Shown here: one piece after another, positions 45,601 through 53,433 of the stretch
How positions within the stretch are numbered: the first letter of the stretch is position 1
Layout of the letters: every line of letters begins with the position of its first letter
Origin: Planctomycetota bacterium
Lineage (GTDB): Bacteria > Planctomycetota > JACQVV01 > JASMLP01
Length of the DNA stretch: 64,000 nt
Assembly: GCA_030748635.1 (NCBI GenBank)
Contig: JASMLP010000147.1
Location: 1-64,000 of the forward strand
Direction: 5' to 3'
The notes under the pieces: generated by a model
What the model was told of the DNA's origin: nothing
The model's input: the letters and a program-made list of their open reading frames with translations, nothing else
Database searches by the model: none
Position numbers and translations under genes: made by a program

Positions 45601-46533
45601 CAAAACTGGGAACTGATCGCCGGAGCCGAAGCCCTTCCCGACACCCCACCCTTTACTTGGACTCCTCCGCCATCGGTCATGAAGGAAACCTGTTATCTTC
45701 AGATTCTGGTTCAGAACGAATTCGGCCAGAAGAGTTCCTCAACCAGCGCGGCATTCCGACTCGACACGGTTCCCCCCAAAACAACCATCCGATTTCAAGA
45801 TGATGAAGACGATCAAGTTCGAGGTTGGATCGAACCTTCCCTGAGACTGGACCTCGAAATGCTCCCGCTCTTGGAGTCGCTCCCGCGGCTTCCGAGTTCG
45901 CTCTTTCATGCTCTCTACTTCTCGGCCTCCGAAACGATGAAGAAAGCGACCAACGCCTTCTTCGACGGACGCTATCCGGAAGCCATCCGCCTCATCCAAT
46001 CGCAACTCGATTCAACCCCAACCCCCTCTTTCCAGTTGCACTACCTGCTCGCTCTTAGTTTGCGGGAACGTGACGGTGATAGCCACGAGGTCGAACATCA
46101 CCTGAAAATCGCGTCCAAACTCGCCGGAAATGATCCCAAAATCGCTAACGATCTCGGGTGCCTTTACTTCCGACGAGGCCAATTCGATTCTGCTCACCAG
46201 TGGTTCAACAAAGCGATCCAAACATCCCAAGGTGACCTTTTTGATAAAACGACAAGAGCCCGATTCTTCTACAACCTGGGCGCGACCTACTATCACCAGA
46301 AAGACCCATCTGGCGCCATCGGAGCTTTCAATCAATGCCTATCCCACGCTCCGATTCGTGAGGCCCATGTGTACCTGGCTCTCGCTCACGCTCGACTAGG
46401 CCAAACCGCCCAAGAAATCCAGCACTTGCGCGACATCGCCCTGCTCTACCCCAGCGACTCCTCCGTCTCTTCCTGGGCCCGAAACCGCCTTCGAGTTCGT
46501 CCAGCCTCCGCCCCGAAGAGTCTTGCCCGATGA
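39655..46533 (+). CDS. Giant secreted protein of repeated Ig-like beta modules with TPR tail
   Basis: 2292 residues. A signal peptide (about 1-21, ending PGLIAQE) precedes a long series of beta-sandwich modules. The commonest type (D-x-x-P-P.., LxWxAxDxNLS, DGGxTW, ATDxAGN) recurs near residues 126, 326, 671, 876, 1287, 1505 and 1716, alternating with a GxYGL-type module and with GGxTExVRW and DxGDAGV types. The block C-D-A-B-A at about 479-970 is repeated at about 1094-1605 (offset 615-633 residues). The C-terminus (about 2060-2292) is a TPR array (ATNAFFDGRYPEAIRLIQSQL, NDLGCLYFRRGQFDSAHQWFNKA). No enzyme domain. A cell-surface or periplasmic scaffold is inferred. It starts at the base after the purQ stop and overlaps the BamD-like gene (ATGA). 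Confidence 0.85.
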   Translation: MYRFSSLYLLILIVAPGLIAQETDGRDAEQNVPIVHYVSHRSAKVPWKNPPGTAEEGDWVFFRTDDDGQSWIPVAAIYPNADGMASLPRFEKDGHYGYRFVKLKGGMLEATLTPLPGTPPEIKIILDTKAPICRWTLPQRSLLRGPPVLLEWEAKDDNLSENCVRIDYRREGTYEWKRVADRISNSGSYRWKNPPRGLGQVRFRLTIIDRGGLVATIRSRTYEVTPVRLTIRMGPGARTHHKPGPIPIPYILDNYAGMSIAGASLWVTHDEGKNWGMADERMETRGIFEMRLLKEGIYGLWMEAREPGAPKSPGPSSGQLPMASIVVDGTPPTVVFQCAPGPETRFKPGQTLTLTWSAKDKHLRSNEMRIEASKDGGKTWEVVHQNLASRGTNQISIPDVDDESFLLRASITDQAGNRTDQFLPDNGYFRVGSSPSVTPPPPTPEVPQPDIPTPLEQPKGFTAHLFNFNGSSQQPEIYKGGKTEVVRWYLPSKTTQAKLEVNYGDGTYQTLKEGIRSNQYVWILPRITQSNCRLRLTIEDEEHPAEMTSSRKTFSIDSLPPRCTKILGMKWLGSRSAQLNMTAFIEDQGDAGVKELRLWSRRDSPDSSTEWRLEKHSKVDRATWAGRWRLFNSKPADGRWHFFVTSTDRVGNESPPPKANSKPQYTVTIDSKGPEVEFDWTPIAEGYHFRWTAQDPNPGRVAIEYSEVGTDQWHPIHSQLPMQGEHTWTVKAGRFEQVELLFRVRAADAAGNETKMERITPGVAPVGTVRNELAVVATGPRQSDSHLIQVTYDVRWIEARAQLQRVDVWLSPDGGASWKGAYGPDDPEAPIPSTIQVRVNRDGTYGIIARARDSLGNQEPPIKANATPEFSVLVDTAPPRLEVNSTPSLETPLAPNTPILLSWEVQDANLSPKPVHIEISEDGGRTWKDLDRNAPPRGNRKWDSSSQERTYIKFRLTATDLAGKTAQKIIPAQAPSVEVTRLEQSSDGRLSAGYRVRNLSAPHRLQRVEIFTRMSGNPPRRWTPSGQYKTGIEGTFHLDLPPAAYDLLIRLILERDIQKSPDPKTKPTASYQLGGTGSELELLSLNGGPNQVYQGGSTETVRWRLRSSMSPAALKLSYRVSESGEWIPVTQLDSDTDSYEWPLPRLTARSVRIRLEWEGPNGKKAWATSRNPFAIDSASPQFESIEGPSFYSHDTAQPIRLTIQFRDIGDAGLARGILWERPLGKTRWQRMGAPNQKVDPTGIWVFELRLKPTSAQAHEFFVTGVDRAGNAMTPPTPDSPPHHTMTIDSIKPDLQFSTTPSGENPLREGEVLQLEWLASDENLAEKPVQILYLGKDRNWRPIATNLDAQGSMNWIVPSTLAGSPVRIRASARDQASNVTLVNWGTSASVTQRPPGPRVEMPTAVGLDVRALGPFESAHRTIKLDISTQGLAPGTSLTKVNVFWTKDGGLRWEGPAAISRILSPNQIETQLPTDGRLGLTLRGITSDGTAESTPRSPNPPELDILVDSTPPEVQLTDLDEDVFWNRPIYPIRWQPAADENLSDRPIRLYFRLQGENSWKAIEGDLPNRGSHAWRIPAGFMGPAQFKIVARDRLGNQSEQISPGRFYFESIRPTLRVIAPKGLVNQGGQEIIFELLNRKLELEKVDIYRSIDGGTTWQPALGAYTTRGNLHALGNRKYRLAYEGIEGENSVYLVAHDRAGNHNPLPTPGTLPQLTFLLDQIPPRVMIQDSMGGKAFPPGHSLDLEWSAADLNLSESSIKIALSDSSGRTWETTLSDNLPNSGKHPLSLPQKNGEHYRIRVQATDRAGNTGTAVSGEFIIDGLPPTSQALPPENWTESTAIPIQVTARDAGGAGVQAVQLWFKHEEIEDGKWQLLLPWTPHPLSNPIPLSGPDGDYEIVSRSRDRAGNLESKSGFEEAGPTPEATADASLTLSRTGPQVRFIKTFAQSGLVGGGAHSIHWETNWNQLGQIAPITQVQIKFSTDGGQNWELIAGAEALPDTPPFTWTPPPSVMKETCYLQILVQNEFGQKSSSTSAAFRLDTVPPKTTIRFQDDEDDQVRGWIEPSLRLDLEMLPLLESLPRLPSSLFHALYFSASETMKKATNAFFDGRYPEAIRLIQSQLDSTPTPSFQLHYLLALSLRERDGDSHEVEHHLKIASKLAGNDPKIANDLGCLYFRRGQFDSAHQWFNKAIQTSQGDLFDKTTRARFFYNLGATYYHQKDPSGAIGAFNQCLSHAPIREAHVYLALAHARLGQTAQEIQHLRDIALLYPSDSSVSSWARNRLRVRPASAPKSLAR
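40969..40980 (+). repeat. Homopolymeric C12 tract in the giant protein gene
   Basis: Twelve consecutive C encode the PPPP in a Pro-rich linker near residues 439-442. The tract is the longest homopolymer I saw in the window and lies in frame; a one-base slip would truncate the protein. Confidence 0.9.
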
Positions 46534-47480
46534 AATCGAGCCGGATCGCAACCCTCACGATTCTTGGACTCCTGATGACACTTCCCCTCCAAGCCGACTG
46601 GGTCTGGAGTCCGGAAACCGGTTGGGTGAACACGAAATACAAAGGCTCCACGACCAGCCGAAGCCTTCAGGCTCGCGGAGAAGCTCTTCTCGAGAAGAAG
46701 GAATATTCGAAAGCAGCCGAAGCTTTCCGGAATATCGAACAGATGCATCCGGACTCTCCAGAGGGAGAAGAGGCGCTCTTTCTCGCGGGCAATGCCCACT
46801 TCGAAGCCCGCCGATACGATCGTGCGCACGACTGTTTCAGTCGGTTTCTCGATCGTTACCCCGCATCGGAACGAATTCGAGAAGTTGTCGATCGGGAATA
46901 CAAGATAGCGTTAGCTCTTTTGCAACCCGAAACCCAATCGTTTATCGGTTTTCGGTTGGTCTCGAGCAAACAGCTCGCCCTCGAAATCCTCCGTCGAGTG
47001 ATTGCAACCGTCCCCTACGGTCAGCACGCGGATGAAGCCCAACTCACCATTGCCAACTACTACTTTCGAGAGAAATTTTATTTCGAAGCCCAGGCCGAAT
47101 ATCGTGAATTAAGGAAGAAATATCCCCAAAGCGCGTGGGCTCACTTCTCCCTTTACCAGATCGGACGGTGCGATGAATCCCTTTTCGAGGGAGTCGAATA
47201 CGACACCAGCCCTCTGGAATCGGCGCAAAAATCCTTCGAGGAGTACTTGCGAGTAGCGCCCGAGGGAAATCACCTCGCGGAAGTAAACAGGCGATTGATT
47301 CGGATCAACGAGATCCTGGCCGAAAAAGAACTCACCATCGCCCGATTTTATCTGCAAAAAAAACGATATCGAACCGCCCGAATTTATCTTGAAGCAGCTC
47401 TTTCGAAATATCCCCAAGCCCCCTCCTCGGCCGAAGCCCGCCGCCTGCTCTCCAAGACAAAACCCGTGGCCAATCGATAA
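46530..47480 (+). CDS. BamD-like TPR outer-membrane assembly protein
   Basis: 316 residues with an N-terminal signal (MKSSRIATLTILGLLMTLPLQAD) and a WVWSPETGWVN start of the mature chain. Helical repeats follow: ARGEALLEKKEYSKAAEAFRNIEQMHPDSPEGEEALFLAGNAHFEARRYDRAHDCFSRFLDRYP, then DEAQLTIANYYFREKFYFEAQAEYRELRKKYPQS and FYLQKKRYRTARIYLEAALSKYPQAPSS. This is the YfiO/BamD layout of TPR pairs with YP turns; no lipobox Cys is visible, so it may be soluble in the periplasm. Overlap with the giant protein (ATGA) and proximity to LptE point to a job in outer-membrane assembly or in anchoring the giant protein. Confidence 0.8.
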   Translation: MKSSRIATLTILGLLMTLPLQADWVWSPETGWVNTKYKGSTTSRSLQARGEALLEKKEYSKAAEAFRNIEQMHPDSPEGEEALFLAGNAHFEARRYDRAHDCFSRFLDRYPASERIREVVDREYKIALALLQPETQSFIGFRLVSSKQLALEILRRVIATVPYGQHADEAQLTIANYYFREKFYFEAQAEYRELRKKYPQSAWAHFSLYQIGRCDESLFEGVEYDTSPLESAQKSFEEYLRVAPEGNHLAEVNRRLIRINEILAEKELTIARFYLQKKRYRTARIYLEAALSKYPQAPSSAEARRLLSKTKPVANR

Positions 47481-47507
47481 CTCTTTTCCCCAGAATCGGT
47501 TAGCTAG

Positions 47508-47536
47508 TTGACCCGGTCTAAGCAGGTCTATAGCAT
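47508..47536 (+). promoter_or_regulatory. Possible promoter for lptE-ftsH
   Basis: TTGACC (47508-47513), a 17-base spacer and TAGCAT (47531-47536). The -35 box is strong and the -10 weak. The -10 overlaps the candidate ATG of lptE at 47535; if the promoter is used, translation must start downstream (GTG at 47568). Confidence 0.35.
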
Positions 47537-48116
47537 GGTGCCTTTTCTGTTCAAAGCGTCGTCTCTCGTGCCCAAAAACACCCCAACACCCCATTCAATA
47601 CCCGCGCGTTCGGGACTATTCCGCAACTTCTGGCTGACCCTACTCTTCGTGCTTATCAACACGGGTGGAGTAGGGTGTGGATATTCCACAAAAAGCCTGA
47701 CACCCTCGGGCATCCACACGGTTGCAATTCCGATCGCAAAGAACATAACCTTATATAGACACTATGAGTTACCGTTGACTCGTCGAGTTACTCAGGAAAT
47801 CATGGCCCGGACCGACCTGAGCATTGTCGAGGAATCCTACGCTGACTCCATTCTGAGAATTCGAATCATCGATATCCGTCAACCGGTGATAACCGAGGAT
47901 GAACTTGACCGAGTCACCGAGGTTCGAATTCTCATCACAACTCAACTGGAATGGGCCGACCTTCGAACCGGCGAAATACTCCTCAAACGAACCCGAATTA
48001 CAGAATCCAATGAGTTCTCCGCCCTGCAGGGGGAGAACATTCAACAAGCAACTGAACGTGCCTTAGGACAAATGGCCGAACGAATCGTTACCGAGATGGA
48101 ATCGGCCCAATGGTGA
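47535..48116 (+). CDS. lptE: LptE-like lipopolysaccharide assembly lipoprotein
   Basis: 193 residues from the ATG at 47535 (AGG at a 9-base distance); a TTG at 47508 and a GTG at 47568 are alternatives. The signal is unusually far inside (FRNFWLTLLFVLINTGGVGCGYST) and ends in a lipobox-like GGVGC. The mature part matches LptE: CGYSTKSLTPSGIHTVAIPIAKN, ITLYRHYELPLTRRVTQEIMARTDLSIV, TTQLEWADLRTGEILLKRTRITESNEFSALQGE, and the closing helix. LptE plugs the LptD translocon and delivers LPS to the outer leaflet, so the organism probably makes an LPS-like lipid. FtsH follows 10 bases later. Confidence 0.82.
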   Translation: MVPFLFKASSLVPKNTPTPHSIPARSGLFRNFWLTLLFVLINTGGVGCGYSTKSLTPSGIHTVAIPIAKNITLYRHYELPLTRRVTQEIMARTDLSIVEESYADSILRIRIIDIRQPVITEDELDRVTEVRILITTQLEWADLRTGEILLKRTRITESNEFSALQGENIQQATERALGQMAERIVTEMESAQW

Positions 48117-48126
48117 ACCAAACCTG

Positions 48127-50226
48127 ATGACAGACCCCAACAACTCCCCCCAACCCTCCGAACCCAACGACAACGAAGATCCCGACACCAGTCGGCGATC
48201 GCGAAACCTGTTCGGCTTCTTCCTCATCATGGCTAGCTTTGTCTTGCTTGTCGTTCTTCTCGGGCAAGAAAGCCTTGATGGAGGCCGCGAGGAACTCCAG
48301 TTAGGCGAATTCCGCAACCAGCTGGATGCCGGCAAAATCAAAAGTGTCACCTGCGAAGGGAATCGTCTTAAAGGTGACTACGCACCCGGCAAAAAGGAAA
48401 CGGAAGCGTCCGGATACACAGTCCTCGTACCGCGCGAATATCTGGTGGAGAAAAAAATCCGCTACAAGATCGCTCGCAAAGTACCCGGTGGACCCGATGA
48501 GATCATCGAAGAGGAAGGAACCTACCTCGACTACATCATCTCGAAGGTAGAACCGAAAAACTTCGAATATCGTGAACCGTCAAATCTCGTCTACAGTTTG
48601 CTTTTCAACTTTGGCCCCTGGCTGATCATATTCCTCTTCCTTTACCTCTTCATCTTCCGTCAGATGCGTGGCGGCGGACCCGGAGGAGGGGTTCTGGCTT
48701 TCGGCCGAAGTCGCGCCAAACTCGTTGGCCAAGATGAGACCGGAGTGACCTTCAAAGATGTTGCCGGTATCGAAGAAGCCAAGGATGAGGTCGAAGAAAT
48801 CGTAAAGTTTTTGAAAGACCCCTCGCCTTTCATCAAGATTGGCGGCCGGATTCCTCGGGGAGTCCTTCTCATCGGCCCACCTGGCTGCGGAAAAACACTG
48901 CTGGCCAAGGCGATTGCCGGCGAAGCCTGCGTTCCCTTCTTCTCCATCTGTGGCTCGGACTTCGTCGAGATGTTCGTCGGCGTGGGAGCCAGTCGAGTTC
49001 GAGATCTATTCAAGCAAGCCCGTGAAAAAAGCCCCTGCCTGGTTTTTCTGGACGAAATCGATGCCGTAGGCCGTCGTCGTGGAGCCGGACTCGGAGGCGG
49101 CCACGATGAACGCGAACAGACACTTAACGCCATGCTCGTCGAAATGGACGGTTTTGAAACGGACAGCGGAATCATCGTCGTCGCCGCGACCAACCGGCCC
49201 GATGTTCTCGATCCCGCTCTTTCTCGTCCAGGCCGTTTCGATCGGCAGATCACCATCGACCTCCCCGACCTCAAGGGGCGTGAAGCCATCCTTCGGGTGC
49301 ATGCCAGCAAGATCAAAATGTCCCCCGAGGTCGATCTGTCGAGCGCGGCGAGAGGAACCACCGGATGCTCCGGTGCCGACCTGGAAGCGATCCTTAACGA
49401 AGCGGCCATTCGAGCGGCTCTGGCCGGTCGCGAATTGGTCCTTCCCGATGACGTGGAAGAAGCGCGAGACAAGGTCCTTTTTGGACCCCAAAAACGTAGT
49501 CGCATCATGGACGAAGCCGATCGGCGCCTCACCGCATACCACGAAGCTGGTCATGCGATACTTGCCCACCTGATTCCGGAGGTCGAGCCACTTCATAAAG
49601 TGACGATCTTGCCTCGCGGCCGATACCTCGGAGCCACGATGCAGCTGCCCACCAAAGACTCTCACTCCATAGGCCGCCATAAAGCCTTAGGTGATCTTCA
49701 AGTCTTTTATGGTGGACGAATCGCGGAAGAAATTTTTCTGGGAGACATCTCGGCCGGAGCGATCGGCGATATCCAGCAGGCCACGTCTCTCTCTCGTCGT
49801 ATGGTTTGCCAGTGGGGCATGAGCGAATCCCTCGGCCCCATTGAGTATGTAGAAAAAGAGGAAGAGATCTTTATCGGACGAGAAATTTCCAAAAACAGAG
49901 TCCATAGCGACGCGACTTACGAAAAGATCGATCTGGAGATCCAGCAAATTCTTGACTCCTCCTACACCAAGGCCAAAGCCAAAATATTGGAACATCGGGA
50001 GGATGTCGAAGCCATCACCGCAGCTCTACTCCGTCACGAAACCCTGACCGGCGAAGATGTCGCAGCGATACTTGATGGCCAAGATATTGATGCGATCAAA
50101 TCCGCCGCTTCCCAGGACTCGGACCCGGCGCCTACGGTTGCAACCCCGGATCCGACCTCGACCCAAGCCTCAGAATCCGAGGAAGAGATCAAAGGTTTTG
50201 ATGGTACTGGTGAGCCCGCTTACTAA
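48127..50226 (+). CDS. ftsH: ATP-dependent zinc metalloprotease FtsH
   Basis: Membrane AAA protease that degrades unassembled membrane proteins and regulators such as LpxC. 699 residues. Two membrane segments (about 31-49 and 157-177) flank a periplasmic domain with a basic insertion. The AAA domain shows [18 protein letters not shown] near 248 (Walker A), [16 protein letters not shown] (Walker B), [22 protein letters not shown] (second region of homology), and the protease domain has HEAGHAIL near 472. All catalytic features are intact. The C-terminal 35 residues are a Glu/Ser/Thr-rich tail. The next gene is separated by a structured 116-base gap. Confidence 0.97.
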   Translation: MTDPNNSPQPSEPNDNEDPDTSRRSRNLFGFFLIMASFVLLVVLLGQESLDGGREELQLGEFRNQLDAGKIKSVTCEGNRLKGDYAPGKKETEASGYTVLVPREYLVEKKIRYKIARKVPGGPDEIIEEEGTYLDYIISKVEPKNFEYREPSNLVYSLLFNFGPWLIIFLFLYLFIFRQMRGGGPGGGVLAFGRSRAKLVGQDETGVTFKDVAGIEEAKDEVEEIVKFLKDPSPFIKIGGRIPRGVLLIGPPGCGKTLLAKAIAGEACVPFFSICGSDFVEMFVGVGASRVRDLFKQAREKSPCLVFLDEIDAVGRRRGAGLGGGHDEREQTLNAMLVEMDGFETDSGIIVVAATNRPDVLDPALSRPGRFDRQITIDLPDLKGREAILRVHASKIKMSPEVDLSSAARGTTGCSGADLEAILNEAAIRAALAGRELVLPDDVEEARDKVLFGPQKRSRIMDEADRRLTAYHEAGHAILAHLIPEVEPLHKVTILPRGRYLGATMQLPTKDSHSIGRHKALGDLQVFYGGRIAEEIFLGDISAGAIGDIQQATSLSRRMVCQWGMSESLGPIEYVEKEEEIFIGREISKNRVHSDATYEKIDLEIQQILDSSYTKAKAKILEHREDVEAITAALLRHETLTGEDVAAILDGQDIDAIKSAASQDSDPAPTVATPDPTSTQASESEEEIKGFDGTGEPAY

Positions 50227-50286
50227 CAACTCCATCCAACGATTCCGACTCCTGCATCGGAATGGTAGACTTGAGGTGTGGAGTTG
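50227..50286 (+). other. Nested inverted repeats in the ftsH-folP gap
   Basis: Outer arms CAACTCCA (50227-50234) and TGGAGTTG (50279-50286), 8 bp perfect; inner arms ATTCCGA (50242-50248) and TCGGAAT (50257-50263), 7 bp perfect, with an 8-base loop. Starting at the base after the ftsH stop, they could fold as one two-helix RNA element. No T-run follows at once, so terminator or leader regulation are both open. Confidence 0.5.
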
Positions 50287-50342
50287 AAACATCGAACGCT
50301 ACTTTTCCGACATTCGACCGTTCCCCAACCCTGAGGAAGCGG

Positions 50343-51593
50343 ATGAAAGTCGCATCGATCGAAATATTGCCCATGGATGCCCAGGACCTGATAACCCTCG
50401 AAAGGCTCAACCCACACCTGCTGGAGCAACCACTGGCCGAAGGCCTTCGGCTTGAAATGGATTCCGTTGGCAGCCCTCGCTTTTCTCCTCATCACGCCAG
50501 ACACCTCTGGATTCGACTCGAACGACTCTATCACGAAGAACTCGAAGCTCTGGTGGAAGGACTGGGACGAGACCGCGTCGCTTTCTATACCTGCCCAGAA
50601 ACCAGCGACGTCATCGCTCTGGGAGAAAGTCGGATCGATCGGTGGAAGACATTTTCCGAATCTTCTCTCTGTCCTCCCGAACTGCGATTTGCTCTCAACC
50701 ACCTTCTCGAGTCCAATGCGACCACGTCTTTTGAGCTTTCTCTTGCTGGGGGCGGCACCTTTCTGTTGGATCAAAACCCTCGGGTAGCCGGCATTCTCAA
50801 TATCACCCCCGACTCCTTCTCCGATGGTGGCCAGTTCATCGCCCCCCAAAAAGCCATTGATCACGGCCTCGAGATGGTCGAACTCGGAGCGGACTGGATC
50901 GACATCGGAGGCGAATCGTCTCGTCCGGGGTCCGATCCAGTTCCAGCAAAGATTCAGCTCTCGAGGGTGCTCCCGGTCATTGAGGCCCTGTCCGACCAAG
51001 TCGATGTTCCCCTATCCATCGACACAACGTCCAGCCTGGTGGCAAGAGAATCCCTTGCCGCCGGCGCCCACATCGTCAACGACATCAGCGGACTTCATCA
51101 CGACCCCGAACTCGCCACGGTCGTAGCCTCCGCTGGAGCTTCTATCGTGCTCATGCATATGCGAGGCACCCCGGCCACCATGCAGCAAGACACACACTAC
51201 GACAATCTGATCGGAGAAATTCTCACCGGCCTGCGCACCTCGATCCGAATGGCCCTGACAGCGGGAGTTCCCGCTCACTCGATCATTATCGATCCGGGTA
51301 TCGGATTCGGAAAAAACATGGATCAGAACTTCCAGATCCTATCTCGACTGAGTGAATTTCGAAGCCTGGGGAAACCGATACTCGTCGGTCCCAGCCGAAA
51401 GCAATTTATCGGATCTTCTCTCCAGCGAGAAACTCCTGACCGGATTCATGGCACAGCCGCAGCCGTTGCTCTTTCCGTCGCTTCAGGTGCCCATATCGTA
51501 CGTGTTCACGATGTGAGCGCGATGAAAGATGTCGCTCGAATCGCGGCATGGATCCGGCAAGGCCAGGGACCCGTCGTAGGGGTTCCTTCATGA
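50343..51593 (+). CDS. folP: Dihydropteroate synthase with N-terminal extension
   Basis: Joins p-aminobenzoate to the pterin diphosphate in folate synthesis. 416 residues from the ATG at 50343, which has GAGG six bases upstream; the frame is open to 50262. The catalytic TIM barrel (about 150-416) shows GILNITPDSFSDGG, ADWIDIGGESSRPGS, NDISGLHHDPEL, LMHMRGTPATMQ and IIDPGIGFGKN. The first 145 residues (LITLERLNPHLLEQPLAEGLRLEMDSVGSPRFSP) resemble the extension of the roughly 400-residue DHPS type known from Clostridia, whose role is unknown. Its stop overlaps the cdaA start (ATGA). Confidence 0.94.
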   Translation: MKVASIEILPMDAQDLITLERLNPHLLEQPLAEGLRLEMDSVGSPRFSPHHARHLWIRLERLYHEELEALVEGLGRDRVAFYTCPETSDVIALGESRIDRWKTFSESSLCPPELRFALNHLLESNATTSFELSLAGGGTFLLDQNPRVAGILNITPDSFSDGGQFIAPQKAIDHGLEMVELGADWIDIGGESSRPGSDPVPAKIQLSRVLPVIEALSDQVDVPLSIDTTSSLVARESLAAGAHIVNDISGLHHDPELATVVASAGASIVLMHMRGTPATMQQDTHYDNLIGEILTGLRTSIRMALTAGVPAHSIIIDPGIGFGKNMDQNFQILSRLSEFRSLGKPILVGPSRKQFIGSSLQRETPDRIHGTAAAVALSVASGAHIVRVHDVSAMKDVARIAAWIRQGQGPVVGVPS

Positions 51594-52363
51594 GCGACTT
51601 CCTGAGAGCAGCCCTTGAAATCTTTATCATCTTTCTGGTGATTTATGGGATCTTTCGATTTCTTCAAGGCACCCGAGCGGAAGGCATTATCCGTGGATAT
51701 GTCGTCCTCTTTGTGCTCATTTTTCTCGGTGTGTTCTTTGTTACGCGTGAACTAGAACTTCACCGGCTCGGGTATCTCTTGACCCACTTTTTCACCGCCA
51801 GCTTCTTTGCCCTGATCATCATCTTCCAGCCGGAACTCCGCAACGGCCTCATACGCTTGGGCCAAAACCCCTTTGTGGGCCGTTTTATCCGTTCTCGCGG
51901 ATTTGGTTCCCAGGAAATCGTAGACGCCATGGAGTATCTTGCGGAGCGACAAATTGGAGCCCTTATCGCCATCGAACGAGAAGTCGGCCTGGGCAACTAC
52001 ATCGAAGGAGGCGTTGCCATCGATAGCCGGATCGGAAAAGGCCTGCTCGTTTCCATTTTTCATGTCTCTAGCCCCCTGCACGACGGGGCCGTCGCCATCC
52101 GCAAAGGGCGTATCGCAGCCGCAGGGTGCCTTCTCCCACTCACCGACAACCCAAACATCGACAAATCGTTCGGAACCCGACACCGGGCCGCCATCGGACT
52201 GACCGAAGAAACCGATGCGCTCGTGATCGTAGTCAGCGAAGAGAACGGCACCATTTCGATCTGTGAGCGCTCCTCGATTCAGCGCGATGTCACAATCGAG
52301 CAACTCTCCCTTCGCCTGACCGAACTCGAGACCGAATCTGAACAGAGGGTGAATGTCGGATGA
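51590..52363 (+). CDS. cdaA: Diadenylate cyclase CdaA
   Basis: Makes c-di-AMP from two ATP at the membrane. 257 residues with three predicted N-terminal membrane segments (about 5-25, 35-52 and 66-82), then the DAC domain: FQPELRNGLIRLG, FHVSSPLHDGAVAIRKGRIAAAGCLLPL (DGA motif) and GTRHRAAIGLTEETDALVIVVSEENGTIS (RHR motif). Both nucleotide-binding motifs are intact. The ATG overlaps the folP stop (ATGA) and its own stop overlaps ybbR (ATGA). The order cdaA-ybbR-glmM is the conserved operon of Firmicutes, where it links c-di-AMP to cell-wall precursor supply. Confidence 0.95.
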   Translation: MSDFLRAALEIFIIFLVIYGIFRFLQGTRAEGIIRGYVVLFVLIFLGVFFVTRELELHRLGYLLTHFFTASFFALIIIFQPELRNGLIRLGQNPFVGRFIRSRGFGSQEIVDAMEYLAERQIGALIAIEREVGLGNYIEGGVAIDSRIGKGLLVSIFHVSSPLHDGAVAIRKGRIAAAGCLLPLTDNPNIDKSFGTRHRAAIGLTEETDALVIVVSEENGTISICERSSIQRDVTIEQLSLRLTELETESEQRVNVG

Positions 52364-53424
52364 ATCCCCCCACCTCAACTCAGTCCAACTTCCCTTCGAC
52401 CGCCCCCCGCTTGACGACTTTCCTGAAGGCTCTTCTCTTCCAGGACATCTACAGCAAAATCATGGCCCTTGTCTGCGCCGTTGTGCTCTGGTTTTTTGTC
52501 TACGGCGAGGTCACCGACAAAGTCATCCTCGACCTGAATATCGTCATCTGGCCAGGTGGAAACTCCTTACTGGTCGAAGACCAAAGTCTCGAAAGAATCA
52601 GCCTGGAATTTCAAGGCCCTTCCGACACCATCAAAAAACTGCAGGCCTCCGAAATCACCCGCCCCTACCTGATCCAGGAGTCCGTACTCGGGTCCACGGA
52701 GACGACCAAAGCGATAGAAATACCTCTTTCTTCATTCCTCAACCTTCCCCCCATGGTTCGAACCGTGGAATCCATAAAGTCGCGTTTTGTCCGGGTCCAG
52801 GTAACCCGCTCCATGATCAAAACCCTCGAGGTTCAGGAAAAGATTGACGGAAAAGTAGCTTCCGGTTTTCGCCATGTCCGGACAACCTTCGATCCCACTG
52901 AAGTTCGAGTTCGCGGACCCGCCGAGATACTTTCCACTCAACAGCAAATCCACACCCGAGCCATTTCCGTTGCGGGCCGATCTCAGTCTTTCAGCATGAC
53001 GATCAAAACCATCGACCGAATCGGCAAGTCACCTGGACGTTCCGGACGCCGGATTTTTTACATGGAAGATCGACCGATCATGGCCACCGTAATCATCGAG
53101 CCGATGACCCAGGAGATCGAAATCCCGGTCCGAGTTCTTCGCGATCCAAACCGAACAGCCTCTTTCCCCTATAACTTCAAAATGATCGATCGAACCGTCA
53201 AAATACGCCTTGCTGGATCTCCGGAGGCTCTTAAAGAAACCGAACGATTCATCGCATATGTTGATCTGACCCAAGTCGACCCGAAACAGATCGAGAGGGA
53301 ATTGGGGTTAGGACAATATTTTGATGTCTACTTCAACTTACCCCCAGGTGTTCGACTCGCAGACCCTTCTCCGCCAAGAGTACGCATGGAATTCCTCCGT
53401 CCCAAAGAGCCCGAAAAAAAGTAG
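52360..53424 (+). CDS. YbbR-domain protein, CdaA regulator (CdaR-like)
   Basis: 354 residues. One membrane segment (about 24-46, DIYSKIMALVCAVVLWFFVYGE) with the C-terminal part on the outer face. Several YbbR-like beta modules are visible: VEDQSLERISLEFQGPSDTIKKL, VEVQE..FDPTEVRVRGPAEILSTQQQ, and KMIDRTVKIRLAGSPEALKETERFIAYVDLTQVDP. YbbR/CdaR proteins bind CdaA and modulate its activity (family knowledge). ATGA overlap with cdaA; glmM follows after 9 bases. Confidence 0.88.
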   Translation: MNPPTSTQSNFPSTAPRLTTFLKALLFQDIYSKIMALVCAVVLWFFVYGEVTDKVILDLNIVIWPGGNSLLVEDQSLERISLEFQGPSDTIKKLQASEITRPYLIQESVLGSTETTKAIEIPLSSFLNLPPMVRTVESIKSRFVRVQVTRSMIKTLEVQEKIDGKVASGFRHVRTTFDPTEVRVRGPAEILSTQQQIHTRAISVAGRSQSFSMTIKTIDRIGKSPGRSGRRIFYMEDRPIMATVIIEPMTQEIEIPVRVLRDPNRTASFPYNFKMIDRTVKIRLAGSPEALKETERFIAYVDLTQVDPKQIERELGLGQYFDVYFNLPPGVRLADPSPPRVRMEFLRPKEPEKK

Positions 53425-53433
53425 GAATAGACC

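Noticed and set aside
48660-49532. 290-residue - strand frame inside ftsH
   Set aside because: Lies opposite the AAA domain of ftsH and has a Ser/Arg-biased composition.
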